In this document: positions 33,706 through 42,979 of the stretch, in pieces
Layout: each line of letters starts with the position of its first letter
Position numbering within the stretch: the first letter of the stretch is position 1
The notes under the pieces: model-generated
Database searches by the model: none
Told to the model about the DNA's origin: nothing
The model's input: the letters and a program-made list of their open reading frames with translations, nothing else
Made by a program: the position numbers and the translations under genes
NCBI RefSeq assembly: GCF_014642675.1
Contig: NZ_BMIS01000012.1
Span: 341-64,340 of the forward strand
Length of the DNA: 64,000 nt
Origin: Nesterenkonia cremea
GTDB taxonomy: Bacteria > Actinomycetota > Actinomycetes > Actinomycetales > Micrococcaceae
Direction: 5' to 3'

Positions 33706-35913
33706 TCAGTCATCGTCGTCTCCGTTGTCGTCATCATCATCGGCGTCGCCGCCGCCTTCACCGCCGCCGCCGTCTCCGGCGTAGCGGCTCATGTCGCGGC
33801 GATCGCTGAACGGCGAATCATCAGCCTCCGGGAAGTCCTCGGTGCTGTAGTCCTCCGCCACAGTGTTCATGTAGTCCAGCCACATCGGACCCGCGATGGT
33901 GGAGCCGTAGAACTCCTCGTAGTGCTCGCCGGCGATGGTCCGGTTGTAGAGCTGCTCGTTGCTGTCATAGCGGCCCACCCAGGCGGCCGTGGAGAGGCCG
34001 CGGGAGAAGCCCATGAACCAGGTGGAGGAGGCGGTGTCGTTGGTGCCGGTCTTGCCCGCCATCGGGAAGTTCGGGTCATTGTTGGCGATCTGACCCTCCG
34101 CGATGTTGATCATCGAGTCGTTGACCTGAGCCACGATGTCCTCGTCCAGGACCTGCTCGCAGTTGGGCTCGGCGATCTCGTACTCGTTGCCGTGGGTGTC
34201 GGTGACCTCGCTGATCGCTCGCGGGCTGCAGTACTCGCCGTCGGCGGCGAAGGCTGCGTAGGCCGCGGCCAGGTTCAGCGGTGCGACCTCCTCAGCACCC
34301 AGCACGAAGGACGGGTTGGACGGGTCCAGGCCGGCGCCGCTGTAGGCGTGGTGGATGTCCAGGCGGTCGGTGAGCTCCGTGATCGTGCACAGGTCGCCGC
34401 CTTTGGCGGTGGCCGCCGTCGCGGTGTTCACCGAGTAGTAGAGGCCGTAGTCCACGGTCATCTCACGTTCGGCGTCATCGGCGACGTTGTCGATCGACCA
34501 TCCGTCGTCGTCGAGGACTGTGGCGGTGCCGTTGGGCAGGCAGTGGGCGTCCCAGGAGTCGTACTGGGGGTAGTGGTCCTCGGAAGCGTCGATCTCGTCA
34601 TCCATGGCGCCGCCCTCTTCCACATAGGCGGCGGCCACGAAGGGCTTCAGCGTCGAACCGGCCGCGAAGCCCCCGCTGTTGCCATAGTCGAAGTCGGCGT
34701 TGAAGTTGATGGTGGTGTTGCCCGTGCCTTCGGCGTCGGGATCGTAGTTGGTGTTCTGGGCCATGGCGACGATGTTGCCGGTGCCCGGCTCCACCGTGCT
34801 CAGCGCCGTGCCGACGGCCTGCGGGTCATCGGCTGGGACGGCCTCACGGGCCTCCTCCTCGGCCGCCTGCTGGGCGCCGGGGTCCAGAGTGGTCACGATC
34901 CGCAGGCCGCCGCGGTTGAGCAGCTCCTCGCGGGATCCGCGGTCCGGGCCGAAGGTGTCATCGCTGAGGATGACCTCCTCGACGTAGTCGCAGAAGTAGT
35001 GGGCCATGTCTGCGGAGACGCAGCCGGCCTCCTCCGGGTTGATCTCGAGGTCATCGGCCACATCGACGGCGACGGCCTCCTCGTGCTCCTCCTCGGTGAT
35101 CTTATCGGTGCGCAGCATGGCGTCCAGGACAACGTCGCGGCGGGTCTGGGAGGCCTCCGGATTGACCTCGGGGTTATAGCCGTTGGGCGACTGGACCATG
35201 CCGGCCAGGACGGCGGAGCGCTGGATGTCCAGCTCCGAGGCAGGCACGCCCCAGTAGTACTGGGCGGCGGCCTCCACGCCGTAGTTCCGGCCGCCGAGCA
35301 GAACGATGTTGAGGTAGCCCTCGAGGATCTCCTCCTTGGTCATCTCGTTCTCCACGGAGACGGCCAGGCGCATCTCCTGCAGCTTGTCGGCGTAGGTCTT
35401 CTCGCCTGTGCCGGAGATGGTCAGGCGGGACTCGCCGCGCAGGTAGGCGGCGTTGACCAGCACGTTGTTCACGTACTGCATGGTGATGGTGGAGGCACCC
35501 TGTTCGCTGCTCGAGGTGAAGTTGTGCACAGCGGCGCGGGTGACGCCCCGGGCGTCCACGCCCCCGTGCTCGTAGAAGCGCTCATCCTCGATGGCCACCA
35601 TCGCATCCTGCATGTCCTGGGAGATCTCATCGATGCCCACCGGTTCGCGGTTCTCCGCGTAGAAGGTGGCCAGTTCGGTCTCGCCGTCGTTGGCATAGAT
35701 GCGCGACGGCGTCGAGAGCGGCTCCTCGTGCAGCTCGGTGGGGAGCTCGTCGAGGATGTCGGAACCGGCGGCGGCAGCGGCGCCGCCGGTGGCTGCCAGG
35801 GGGAAGATGAGCCCCGCGGCCAACAGGCCGCACAGCGCACTCACGCCCAGGAAGGACATGATCTTGCCGACCGTGGTGGCTGTGTCAAAGAGAGGGGACT
35901 TACGAGACGCCAT
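33706..35913 (-). CDS. Class A penicillin-binding protein (PonA2-like)
   Basis: 735 residues. It builds peptidoglycan with two activities: a GT51 glycosyltransferase domain (EDERFYEHGGVD and later GASTITMQYVNN, NIVLLGGRNYGVEAAA) and a transpeptidase domain with STLK (SxxK), SVN (SxN) and KTGT boxes. One N-terminal membrane helix at about 14-40. No PASTA domain is present; the tail is Gly then Asp-rich (DADDDDDNGDDDD). The transpeptidase part is unusually acidic. The ATG at 35913 is chosen because the longer frame to 36015 is antisense to the DUF4177 gene and is not conserved. The two genes diverge from a 45-base gap. Confidence 0.94.
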   Translation of the reverse strand: MASRKSPLFDTATTVGKIMSFLGVSALCGLLAAGLIFPLAATGGAAAAAGSDILDELPTELHEEPLSTPSRIYANDGETELATFYAENREPVGIDEISQDMQDAMVAIEDERFYEHGGVDARGVTRAAVHNFTSSSEQGASTITMQYVNNVLVNAAYLRGESRLTISGTGEKTYADKLQEMRLAVSVENEMTKEEILEGYLNIVLLGGRNYGVEAAAQYYWGVPASELDIQRSAVLAGMVQSPNGYNPEVNPEASQTRRDVVLDAMLRTDKITEEEHEEAVAVDVADDLEINPEEAGCVSADMAHYFCDYVEEVILSDDTFGPDRGSREELLNRGGLRIVTTLDPGAQQAAEEEAREAVPADDPQAVGTALSTVEPGTGNIVAMAQNTNYDPDAEGTGNTTINFNADFDYGNSGGFAAGSTLKPFVAAAYVEEGGAMDDEIDASEDHYPQYDSWDAHCLPNGTATVLDDDGWSIDNVADDAEREMTVDYGLYYSVNTATAATAKGGDLCTITELTDRLDIHHAYSGAGLDPSNPSFVLGAEEVAPLNLAAAYAAFAADGEYCSPRAISEVTDTHGNEYEIAEPNCEQVLDEDIVAQVNDSMINIAEGQIANNDPNFPMAGKTGTNDTASSTWFMGFSRGLSTAAWVGRYDSNEQLYNRTIAGEHYEEFYGSTIAGPMWLDYMNTVAEDYSTEDFPEADDSPFSDRRDMSRYAGDGGGGEGGGDADDDDDNGDDDD

Positions 35914-35945
35914 AGCCTCTATGGTATCCGGACGGTCAAGTCCAC

Positions 35946-35951
35946 TAGGGT
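35946..35951 (+). promoter_or_regulatory. -10 box of the DUF4177 gene (leaderless)
   Basis: TAGGGT with exactly 7 bases to the ATG at 35959 and no ribosome site. Confidence 0.45.
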
Positions 35952-35958
35952 GGTGGAC

Positions 35959-36129
35959 ATGTCTGATTCGGAACCGATCCAGTGGGAATACGCCACCATT
36001 CCGCTCATCATCCACAACACCAAGGGGATCCTCGATCAGTGGGGTGAGGACGGCTGGGAGCTCGTCACCGTGCTGCCCGGCCCGGAGGGCAATGCGCCGG
36101 TGGCCTACCTCAAGCGCCCCAAGGGCTGA
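35959..36129 (+). CDS. DUF4177 family small protein
   Basis: 56 residues. The family signature is WEYATIPL...ILDQWGEDGWELVTVLPG, ending in a short beta strand AYLKRPKG. Function unknown. A gene of this family sits between ponA2 and the RidA gene in many actinobacteria, as here. It is the very end of a long open frame antisense to the PBP, so gene finders may call a false 1138-residue protein; only the part from 35959 is supported. Its stop is 12 bases from the RidA start. Confidence 0.85.
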   Translation: MSDSEPIQWEYATIPLIIHNTKGILDQWGEDGWELVTVLPGPEGNAPVAYLKRPKG

Positions 36130-36141
36130 ACGGCGGGTGTG

Positions 36142-36639
36142 ATGAACGGCTCATCTCAGGTCGAACGGCGTCTGGCCGAGGCGGGGATCACCATCCCTGA
36201 TGTGGTCCCCCCGGTGGCCTCCTACCAGCCCGCCGTCGTGGTGGAGAATCCCGACGGCGGCGGCACCGTCTACGTCTCCGGCCAGCTCCCGCTGGTGGAG
36301 GGCTCTCTGCCGCTGACCGGCAAGGTGGGGGCCGAGGTCACCGAGGAGCAGGCCTTCGACCTGGCGCGCCGGTGCGGGGTCAACCTGATCGCCGCGCTGA
36401 AGCACGCGCTGCAGGACTACGACGGCGGCCTGGACCGGATCACGCGGATCGCCAAGGTGGGGGGCTTCGTCGCCTCAGCCTCGGACTTCACCGGTCAGCC
36501 CCGGGTCATCAACGGCACCTCTGAGCTGCTGGGGGAGGCCTTCGGCGACGCCGGCCAGCATGCCCGCAGCGCTGTGGGTGTGAACGTCCTTCCGCTGGAC
36601 ACACCGGTGGAAGTCGATCTGATCGCTCATTTCGCCTGA
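36142..36639 (+). CDS. RidA/YjgF family protein
   Basis: 165 residues, on the long side for RidA. Members hydrolyse reactive enamine/imine intermediates such as 2-aminoacrylate. Visible family pieces are GTVYVSGQLPLVEG, LTGKVGAEVTEEQAFDLARRCGVNLIAALK in parts, and VGVNVLPLDTPVEVDLIAHF. The catalytic Arg of canonical RidA (in a CVEV-type C-terminal region) is not obvious, so it may belong to one of the Rid subfamilies of unknown activity. An adjacent GTG at 36139 is an alternative start. It is followed 19 bases later by an ATP-grasp ligase. Confidence 0.88.
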   Translation: MNGSSQVERRLAEAGITIPDVVPPVASYQPAVVVENPDGGGTVYVSGQLPLVEGSLPLTGKVGAEVTEEQAFDLARRCGVNLIAALKHALQDYDGGLDRITRIAKVGGFVASASDFTGQPRVINGTSELLGEAFGDAGQHARSAVGVNVLPLDTPVEVDLIAHFA

Positions 36640-36658
36640 GCCTGGGATCATCTGAAGG

Positions 36659-37897
36659 ATGAAGACTGACTTTGTCCCCGTGATCGTGGGGACCGATCTC
36701 AACGCGTACCACATGGCGGCCTCCTTCCATGAGGCCTACGGGGTGAAGCCCCATGTGCTCGGCAAGGTGCAGATGGGGTTCACCCACTACAGCACCATCA
36801 TCGAGTCGGTGACGCTGGTGGAGAACCTCGACGAGGCCGAGATCTTCGTCTCCGCGCTGCTCGACTGCGCCGCACAGCTCGACGCCGGTTCGGCAGAGGG
36901 CGAGCGGACCCCGCTGGTGCTGGTGGGAACCAACGACCACTACGTCCGGCTGATCATCGAGCATGCTGAGGAGCTCAGCGCCCGCTTCCTGTTCAACTGT
37001 CCGAACGAGGAGCTGCTGAACCAGCTGCAGGTCAAAGAGGCCTTCTACCCGTTGGCTGAGAAGCACGGGCTGAACATCCCGGAGACCCATATCCACCAGG
37101 TGGGCGAGCCGGTGGACCTTGAGATCTCTCGGTTCCCCGCCATCCTGAAGCCCAGCAACGGCGTGGAGTACTACCGGAACAAGTTTGAGGGCCAGGAGAA
37201 GGTCTACCGGGTCAACTCCATGGAGGAGGTCCGCGAGGTCATCGCCACCATCGAGGCCAGCGGCTACCGGGACACTCTGATCATCCAGGACTTCATCCCC
37301 GGCGATGACACCTACATCTGGGACTCGGTGCTCTACCTCAACAGCGACGGCGAGGCCGAGTTCGTGAACTTCGGCCAGGTGGTGCTGCAGGAGCACGAGG
37401 CCAGCGCCATCGGCAACTACACCGCCATCATCTCCCGGTTCGACCGCGAGGTCATGGAGCAGCTCAAGGGCTTCCTGGAGGCCATCGGCTACACCGGGAT
37501 CGCCAACGTCGATCTGAAGTACGACTCCCGCGACGGCGTCTTCAAGGTCCTCGAGGTCAACGTGCGCCAGGGCCGCTCCAGCTACTACGCCACGATGCAG
37601 GGTCAGAACCTGGCCCGGCACCTGGTGGAGGACCTGGTCCGCGGACGGCGCGGCGGCGAGTGCACCTTTGTGGATCAGGATGTGCTCTTCACCGTGGTGC
37701 CCCAGTACATCCTCAAGGAGTATGTCACCGAGCCCGGTGTGCGCGAGGACGTCGTGCGGTTCATCCGCGAGAAGAAGATCGGCAACCCGCTGCACTATGG
37801 CGGGGACAAGTCCCTTCTGCGCAAGGCCTGGCTGGCGGTGCGGGCGGCCCGCTACCGCAAGAAGTACGCCTCGGCCTCCTGGCGCGACGGACTCTGA
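36659..37897 (+). CDS. ATP-grasp carboxylate-amine ligase (D-aspartate ligase-like)
   Basis: 412 residues. An N-terminal Rossmann-like domain (PVIVGTDLNAYHMAASFHE) precedes an ATP-grasp fold with FPAILKPSNGVEYY (nucleotide lysine), LIIQDFIPGDD, ANVDLKYDS and the metal-binding end VLEVNVRQGRSSYYA. This layout resembles AslFm-type D-aspartate ligases that add the cross-bridge amino acid to lysine of peptidoglycan precursors. Micrococcaceae often have dicarboxylic acid-containing bridges, so a wall role beside a class A PBP is plausible. The substrate cannot be proven from motifs. GAAGG abuts the ATG, so the exact start is a little uncertain. Confidence 0.78.
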   Translation: MKTDFVPVIVGTDLNAYHMAASFHEAYGVKPHVLGKVQMGFTHYSTIIESVTLVENLDEAEIFVSALLDCAAQLDAGSAEGERTPLVLVGTNDHYVRLIIEHAEELSARFLFNCPNEELLNQLQVKEAFYPLAEKHGLNIPETHIHQVGEPVDLEISRFPAILKPSNGVEYYRNKFEGQEKVYRVNSMEEVREVIATIEASGYRDTLIIQDFIPGDDTYIWDSVLYLNSDGEAEFVNFGQVVLQEHEASAIGNYTAIISRFDREVMEQLKGFLEAIGYTGIANVDLKYDSRDGVFKVLEVNVRQGRSSYYATMQGQNLARHLVEDLVRGRRGGECTFVDQDVLFTVVPQYILKEYVTEPGVREDVVRFIREKKIGNPLHYGGDKSLLRKAWLAVRAARYRKKYASASWRDGL

Positions 37898-37948
37898 GCC
37901 GGACTCACGCCGTAAGGGCGTGAAGGCAACGGCGGTGAAGGTCACGGC

Positions 37949-37992
37949 ATGAAGAAGGGGCCGGAGGATGATTCCTCCGGCCCCTTCTTCAT
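37949..37992. terminator. Bidirectional terminator between the ATP-grasp gene and crp
   Basis: A perfect 20-bp stem (37949-37968 with 37973-37992) closes a TGAT tetraloop. The arms begin ATGAAGAAGGGG and end CCCCTTCTTCAT, so A and T runs flank the GC core on both sides. It serves the two convergent genes. Confidence 0.9.
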
Positions 37993-38004
37993 GTGCGCAA
38001 CAGG

Positions 38005-38682
38005 TCAGCGGCTGCGCTGACGGATGCGCTGGATGTCCAGGATGACCACGGCCCGGGCCTCCAGGCGCAGCCAGCCGCGCTGGACGAACTCGGCCAGGGC
38101 CTTGTTCACGGTCTCGCGGGAGGCGCCGACCAGCTGGGCCAGCTCCTCCTGGGTGAGCTCGTGGGCGACCAGGACACCGTCCGGTGCCGGGCGGCCGAAA
38201 CGGTCGGCCAGGTCCAGCAGGGCCTTGGCCACACGGCCGGGCACATCGGAGAACACCAGGTCGGCCAGGGATTCGTTGGTGCGGCTCAGGCGCTGGGCCA
38301 GGGCGCGCAGCAGCTGGACCGACACGTCCGGGGCCTGATTGATGACCTCGCGGAGGCTGTCATGCTTCAGGCCGGCCAGGCGGGTCTCGGAGACCGCCGT
38401 CGCCGTCGCGGTGCGGGGTGCGGGGTTGAACAGCGCCATCTCGCCGAAGATCTCACCCGGGCCGAGCACGGCCAGCAGATTCTCCCGGCCGTCCGGGGTG
38501 GTGCGGCCGAGCTTGATCTTCCCGGAGACGATGAAGTACAGCTGATCACCCTGATCTCCTTCGTGGAAGATCGAGGAGCCGCGGGACAGGTCCACCTCGG
38601 AGAGTTCCGCAGTCAGAGCGGCGAAGACGTCGTCATCCACCGTCGCGAAAAGGGGGGCGCGACGCAGCACTTCAAGATCCAT
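38005..38682 (-). CDS. crp: Crp/GlxR-type global transcriptional regulator
   Basis: 225 residues, exactly the size of actinobacterial GlxR/Crp (Rv3676). The cAMP-binding domain has GEIFGEMALFNPAPRTATATA as its phosphate-binding cassette, with Arg and Thr/Ala at the cyclic-nucleotide contacts. A dimerisation helix follows, then a winged HTH with TQEELAQLVGASRETVNKAL as recognition region. It is expected to control carbon metabolism, including acs, through TGTGA-N6-TCACA sites. The ATG at 38682 follows GGAAG; the frame to 38724 adds a non-conserved head. It is divergent from marP. Confidence 0.95.
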   Translation of the reverse strand: MDLEVLRRAPLFATVDDDVFAALTAELSEVDLSRGSSIFHEGDQGDQLYFIVSGKIKLGRTTPDGRENLLAVLGPGEIFGEMALFNPAPRTATATAVSETRLAGLKHDSLREVINQAPDVSVQLLRALAQRLSRTNESLADLVFSDVPGRVAKALLDLADRFGRPAPDGVLVAHELTQEELAQLVGASRETVNKALAEFVQRGWLRLEARAVVILDIQRIRQRSR

Positions 38683-38917
38683 AGGTCTTCCGTTCTTCCT
38701 CTCGAGGCACAGAAAAGATGTCAAGCATATCTGATGTTGCCAGAGAACTGCTGTCCGACTCCGGCAACGTGACGTCGGATACTTCCTACGAAGTTACCAG
38801 GTCAAGCCCGGACCGGGAAACGTCCAGGATTCTCTGCAGAGCGTATGTCATCCTGATCAAGGTCTGGCCGAGGACTCCCGGCCCTGACGATGGAGAGACT
38901 GCGGACAGGAGTGAGGC

Positions 38918-40096
38918 ATGGGGATCACCCTGCTCGATGTGATTCTGGTGCTTGTGCTGATCGGCTTCCTGGCCGTCGGCCTGCGCAAGGGTCTGTGGAT
39001 CACTGTGGGCGGCGCCGCCGGGTTCCTGGTGGGCGCAGTGGCGGCCTTCTTCGCCATGCCGCTGGTGGCCGAATGGGTCTCGGATCCGGTCTGGCGGGTG
39101 GTGGCAGTCCTGGCCGCCGCCATCGTGCTGGTGGTCGCCGGCCATGCCCTGGGCACCACGGCAGGTGCTGAGATCCAGCGCCTCTTCCGCTCGCCCACGC
39201 TGCATACGCTGGGCTCTCTGGTGGGCGGCCTGGCCAATCTGGTGGTGGCCGTCTTCGTCATCGCCGCCCTGTCCTTCTCCGTCTCAGCCATGGGCTTCCC
39301 CACGGTGAACCAGCACATGAAGCAGTCGGCCGTGCTGCAGGGGATCAACTCTCTGGTCCCGGAGCGCACTGAGGCATGGTTCGCCCAGCTGCGCACTGCG
39401 GTGATGGAGTCCGACATCCCGGAGCTCGCTCAGCCGCTGGTGCCCGAATCTGCCGAGCTTCCCGACGACGTCGATCTCACCGAGGCCGCGGAGCACACCG
39501 CAGGTGCGGTGGGGCGCATCAGCGGTGTGGCCGAGCACTGCGGCCAGAGCCAGACGGGCACCGGATTCGCCATCACCCCCACCCGGGTGGTCACCAACGC
39601 CCATGTGATCGCCGGAGTCTCCGAGCCTTCGGTGGAGATGGCCACCGGCGAGGTGGTCACCGGGCGCACCGTCTACTTCAACCCGGCCAACGATCTGGCC
39701 GTGCTGGCGGTGGACCCGTTGGACGTCCCCGAGGTGGAGATCGGCGAGCCGGCCGACTCCGGGGCCTCCGGGTTCGTGATGGGCTATCCGGCCGGCGGCC
39801 CCTTCGTGGCCGGCCCGGCCATCGTCCAGGCCCGCGACGTCTCCCAGGTCAACGACATCTACGGAGGCTCACCCTCTGAGGTGGAGATCTATCAGCTCAA
39901 CGCCGATGTCCGGCAGGGCAACTCCGGCGGTCCGCTGGTGGACGAGGAGGGCCGTCTGCTCGGCGTGGTCTTCGCCCGTGCGGTGGAGGGCAGCGCAGTC
40001 GGCTTCGCCCTGACGGCGGAGGAGGCCGGGGAGGTCCTGACGAACCCCGAGGGCTTCACCGAGACGGTCTCCACCGGCCGATGCGTGGATCGCTGA
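38918..40096 (+). CDS. marP: MarP-family membrane serine protease
   Basis: 392 residues. The first 125 hold four CvpA-like membrane helices. The outer trypsin-like domain carries the triad: His in VVTNAHVI, Asp in ANDLAVL and Ser in QGNSGGPL. A cysteine in AEHCGQ and one near the C-terminus (GRCVDR) can form the redox-sensitive disulfide known in M. tuberculosis MarP (Rv3671c), which is needed for acid and oxidative stress survival. In mycobacteria marP is next to the NUDIX and nth genes; here these are 3-4 kb away beyond aroQ and acs. Starts at ATG after AGGAG. Confidence 0.93.
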   Translation: MGITLLDVILVLVLIGFLAVGLRKGLWITVGGAAGFLVGAVAAFFAMPLVAEWVSDPVWRVVAVLAAAIVLVVAGHALGTTAGAEIQRLFRSPTLHTLGSLVGGLANLVVAVFVIAALSFSVSAMGFPTVNQHMKQSAVLQGINSLVPERTEAWFAQLRTAVMESDIPELAQPLVPESAELPDDVDLTEAAEHTAGAVGRISGVAEHCGQSQTGTGFAITPTRVVTNAHVIAGVSEPSVEMATGEVVTGRTVYFNPANDLAVLAVDPLDVPEVEIGEPADSGASGFVMGYPAGGPFVAGPAIVQARDVSQVNDIYGGSPSEVEIYQLNADVRQGNSGGPLVDEEGRLLGVVFARAVEGSAVGFALTAEEAGEVLTNPEGFTETVSTGRCVDR

Positions 40097-40135
40097 GCCG
40101 GCGTCGTCGTCCTGCTGTCGGGCCGACTGGACCGC

Positions 40136-40585
40136 TCAGCCTTCCAGCACAGAGGCCAGGTGCTCGATCGCGAAGCGGTATCCGTTGAGCCCGGCGCCTG
40201 CGATCACTGCCGTCGCCACCGGGGAGACGTAGGAGTGCTTCCGGAACTCCTCCCGGGCGTGGACGTTGCTGATGTGGACCTCCACCACTGGAAGCTCCGT
40301 TGCGCGCAGGGCATCGGCGATGGCCACCGAGGTGTGGGTGTAGGCCGCAGGGTTGATTACGATCCCCTGGGCGGTTCCACGGGCGGCCTGGATGGCATCC
40401 ACCAGGGCTCCCTCGTGGTTGGACTGCATGAAGTCGATCTCCAGCCCCAGCCGCTGTCCTGTCTCCGCGCAGAGCGTCTCGACGTCGGCGAGTGTGGCGG
40501 CACCGTAGAGTCCGGGCTCCCGTGTTCCCAGGAGGTTCAGGTTCGGCCCATTGGCCACCAGGATCCGCGACGGACTGTCAGCCAT
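40136..40585 (-). CDS. aroQ: Type II 3-dehydroquinate dehydratase
   Basis: 149 residues, the usual size of the dodecameric type II enzyme that converts 3-dehydroquinate to 3-dehydroshikimate. Motifs are [16 protein letters not shown] (catalytic Tyr and the flexible-lid Arg), [30 protein letters not shown] and [15 protein letters not shown] with the catalytic His. It stands apart from other aro genes, convergent with marP and downstream of acs across a long hairpin region. The ATG at 40585 is consistent with family length. Confidence 0.95.
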   Translation of the reverse strand: MADSPSRILVANGPNLNLLGTREPGLYGAATLADVETLCAETGQRLGLEIDFMQSNHEGALVDAIQAARGTAQGIVINPAAYTHTSVAIADALRATELPVVEVHISNVHAREEFRKHSYVSPVATAVIAGAGLNGYRFAIEHLASVLEG

Positions 40586-40654
40586 GACAACACTCCTCAG
40601 AAAGACATGAACGGGACGATGCTCCCCTCAGCGTACAGCTGAGGACGCGCAGAA

Positions 40655-40764
40655 GGGGCCGCGCGACCTCGGAGGGTCCCTTCTGAATGAAGCTTCACAG
40701 CGACGCGGGCGGCTTGCCCGCGCGGCGCGCTTCATTCAGCAGGGAGGAGAGGTCCCGCGGCCCC
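40655..40764. terminator. 110-base nested hairpin after acs
   Basis: Three concentric stems: outer 16 bp (40655-40670 with 40749-40764, one mismatch), middle CTGAATGAAGC (40683-40693) with its perfect complement at 40729-40739 extended by TCCCT/AGGGA, and apical GCGGGC/GCCCGC at about 40704-40720. It lies 19 bases after the acs stop and before aroQ, so it probably ends acs transcription. There is no T-run. Confidence 0.65.
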
Positions 40765-40782
40765 GACGCGCTGTTCTGGGAC

Positions 40783-42771
40783 TTACGCCCCGTGCTTGGC
40801 CCGCATATCCTCTGCGATCTGCTGCATCACAGTGGGATCGGCCAGGGTGGAGGCGTCTCCGGCCTCGCGCCCCTCGGCGACGTCCTTGAGCAGGCGGCGC
40901 ATGATCTTGCCGGAGCGGGTCTTGGGCAGCTCGGGCACCACCAGGACGTTGCGCGGCTTGGCGATCGGGCCGATCTCCTGTCCCACGTGGTTGCGCAGCT
41001 CCTGCTCGAGACCTGTGGCGTCCTCGGCGTCTCCGCGGAGGATGACGAAGGCGACGACGGCCTCACCGGTGGTCGCATCCTTGGCGCCGACCACGGCCGC
41101 CTCCGCCACGGCCTCGTGGGAGACCAGGGCGGACTCGATCTCGGTGGTGGAGAGGCGGTGTCCGGAGACGTTCATGACGTCGTCCACGCGTCCCATCAGC
41201 CAGATGTCGCCGTCCTCATCGGTGCGCGCGCCGTCGCCGGCGAAGTACACATCGCCGAACCGGGACCAGTAGGTCTCCTTATAGCGCTCTGAGTTGTTGT
41301 AGATGCCGCGGAGCATGGAGGGCCAGGGTTCCTTGACGACCAGCAGGCCGGCCTCGCCCACGCCCAGGGGCTCGCCGAGCTCGTCCACGATCCCGATGTC
41401 GATGCCGGGCACCGCGGCCTGTGCGGAGCCGGGCTTGGTGTGGGTGACGCCGGGCAGCGGGGAGATCATGTGGGCGCCGGTCTCGGTCTGCCACCAGGTG
41501 TCCACGATGGGCGCCGGGTCCTCCTTGGGCGGCTTGCCCGGGCCGTTGTTGGCACCGATGACCTCGCGGAACCACATCCAGGCCTCGGGGTTGATGGCCT
41601 CACCCACGGTGCCCAGCACGCGCAGGGTGGAGAGGTCGTACTCATCCGGGATCTCGCGGCCCCACTTCATGCAGGTGCGGATCAGGGTGGGGGCGGTGTA
41701 GAACTGTGTGACCCCGTACTTCTGCACGATCTCCCACAGGCGGCCCTTATGCGGACTGTCTGGGGTGCCTTCGTAGATCACCTGGGTGGAGCCGTTCACC
41801 AGCGGTCCGTAGGTGATGTAGGAGTGGCCGGTGATCCACCCGACGTCGGCGGTGCACCAGTAGACGTCGGTCTCGGGCTTCAGGTCGAAGGTGTCCCGGT
41901 GGGTGACCGCGGTCTGGGTGAGGTAGCCGCCGGTGGTGTGCAGGATGCCCTTGGGCTTCCCGGTGGTGCCGGAGGTGTAGAGGATGAACAGCGGGTGCTC
42001 GGAGTCGTGGGCCACGTAGGCGTGCTCAGCGGACTGGCCGTCCACCAGATCGTGCCACCAGAGCTCCTTGGCGCCGTCGGGACGCTCGGCGGTGAACTCC
42101 ACGTCCTCGCCGTTGCGCTTGACCACCACCACGTTCTCTACGGTGTGACCCGGTGCGGAGAGTGCGGCGTCGACGTTGGGTTTCAGCGGGGAGGGCTTGC
42201 CGCGGCGGTATGAGCCGTCGGCGGTGACCACCAGCTTGGCCTCAGCATCGTCCACGCGGGAGCGCAGGGCGTCGGAGGAGAAGCCGCCGAAGACCACGGA
42301 GTGGATGGCGCCGATGCGCGCGCAGGCCAGCATGGTCACAATGGTCTCGGGGATCATCGGCATGTAGATGGCCACACGGTCGCCCTTGGTCACGCCCAAG
42401 GATTCGAAGGCGTTGGCTGCGCGGGAGACCTCGTCCTTGAGCTCTGCGTAGGTGAAGGTGCGGCTGTCGCCGGGCTCGCCTTCGAAGTGGATGGCTGCTC
42501 GCTCGCCGTTGCCGGCCTCCACGTGGCGGTCCACGGCGTTGTAGGCGGCGTTGAGCTCGCCGCCGACGAACCACTTGGCGAAGGGTGCCTCGGACCAGTC
42601 GAGGACTTCGGCGAAGTCTTTGTCCCAGCTGAGCGCCGCACGGGCCTCGTCGGCCCAGTAGCTGAGGCGGTCGGCCTGGGCCCTCTCGTATTTGTCCGCC
42701 TTGGCGACCGCGTCCGCGGCGAACGCCTCGCTCGGTGGGAAGACCCGGGTCTCCTTCTGCATGCTCTCCAT
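40783..42771 (-). CDS. acsA: Acetyl-CoA synthetase
   Basis: 662 residues, full length for AMP-forming Acs, which makes acetyl-CoA from acetate, ATP and CoA. The AMP-binding P-loop reads [12 protein letters not shown], the adenine region [12 protein letters not shown], the hinge [15 protein letters not shown], and the C-terminal [11 protein letters not shown] holds the lysine whose acetylation switches the enzyme off. The sirtuin at 9063-10007 is a candidate deacetylase. The ATG at 42771 follows AAGGAGG. Crp encoded close by is a likely regulator, though I found no clean Crp box upstream. Confidence 0.97.
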   Translation of the reverse strand: MESMQKETRVFPPSEAFAADAVAKADKYERAQADRLSYWADEARAALSWDKDFAEVLDWSEAPFAKWFVGGELNAAYNAVDRHVEAGNGERAAIHFEGEPGDSRTFTYAELKDEVSRAANAFESLGVTKGDRVAIYMPMIPETIVTMLACARIGAIHSVVFGGFSSDALRSRVDDAEAKLVVTADGSYRRGKPSPLKPNVDAALSAPGHTVENVVVVKRNGEDVEFTAERPDGAKELWWHDLVDGQSAEHAYVAHDSEHPLFILYTSGTTGKPKGILHTTGGYLTQTAVTHRDTFDLKPETDVYWCTADVGWITGHSYITYGPLVNGSTQVIYEGTPDSPHKGRLWEIVQKYGVTQFYTAPTLIRTCMKWGREIPDEYDLSTLRVLGTVGEAINPEAWMWFREVIGANNGPGKPPKEDPAPIVDTWWQTETGAHMISPLPGVTHTKPGSAQAAVPGIDIGIVDELGEPLGVGEAGLLVVKEPWPSMLRGIYNNSERYKETYWSRFGDVYFAGDGARTDEDGDIWLMGRVDDVMNVSGHRLSTTEIESALVSHEAVAEAAVVGAKDATTGEAVVAFVILRGDAEDATGLEQELRNHVGQEIGPIAKPRNVLVVPELPKTRSGKIMRRLLKDVAEGREAGDASTLADPTVMQQIAEDMRAKHGA

Positions 42772-42857
42772 GCGCTCCTCCTTGGGTACTGACGAAATGC
42801 GTCGGCGGGGAACTGTGTCGCCGATCACCATACAGCTTTGCACTGACATCCTGCGAG

Positions 42858-42870
42858 ACGTGCGTCACGT
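42858..42870. promoter_or_regulatory. Palindrome between acs and nth
   Basis: ACGTG-CGT-CACGT lies in the 208-base divergent gap, within a wider pair CTGACA (42843-42848) / TGTCAG (42873-42878). The spacing does not match a Crp box. The binding protein is unknown. Confidence 0.35.
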
Positions 42871-42966
42871 TCTGTCAGGAGTGTAGGTCGCCCGAGGAAG
42901 ACTGCCGGAGTCGGGTCACGACGAGCGGTGCTTTTTCTGCGATGAGCGGCCGTTTTCGCCGATCCG

Positions 42967-42972
42967 TAGAAT
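42967..42972 (+). promoter_or_regulatory. -10 box of nth (leaderless)
   Basis: TAGAAT with exactly 7 bases to the ATG at 42980 and no ribosome site between. Confidence 0.5.
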
Positions 42973-42979
42973 AAAGCCG

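Noticed and set aside
32713-36129. A 1138-codon plus-strand open frame opposite the metallophosphoesterase and PBP genes
   Set aside because: It is the antisense shadow of two clear genes in high-GC DNA. Only its last 57 codons, from the ATG at 35959 (DUF4177), are supported.
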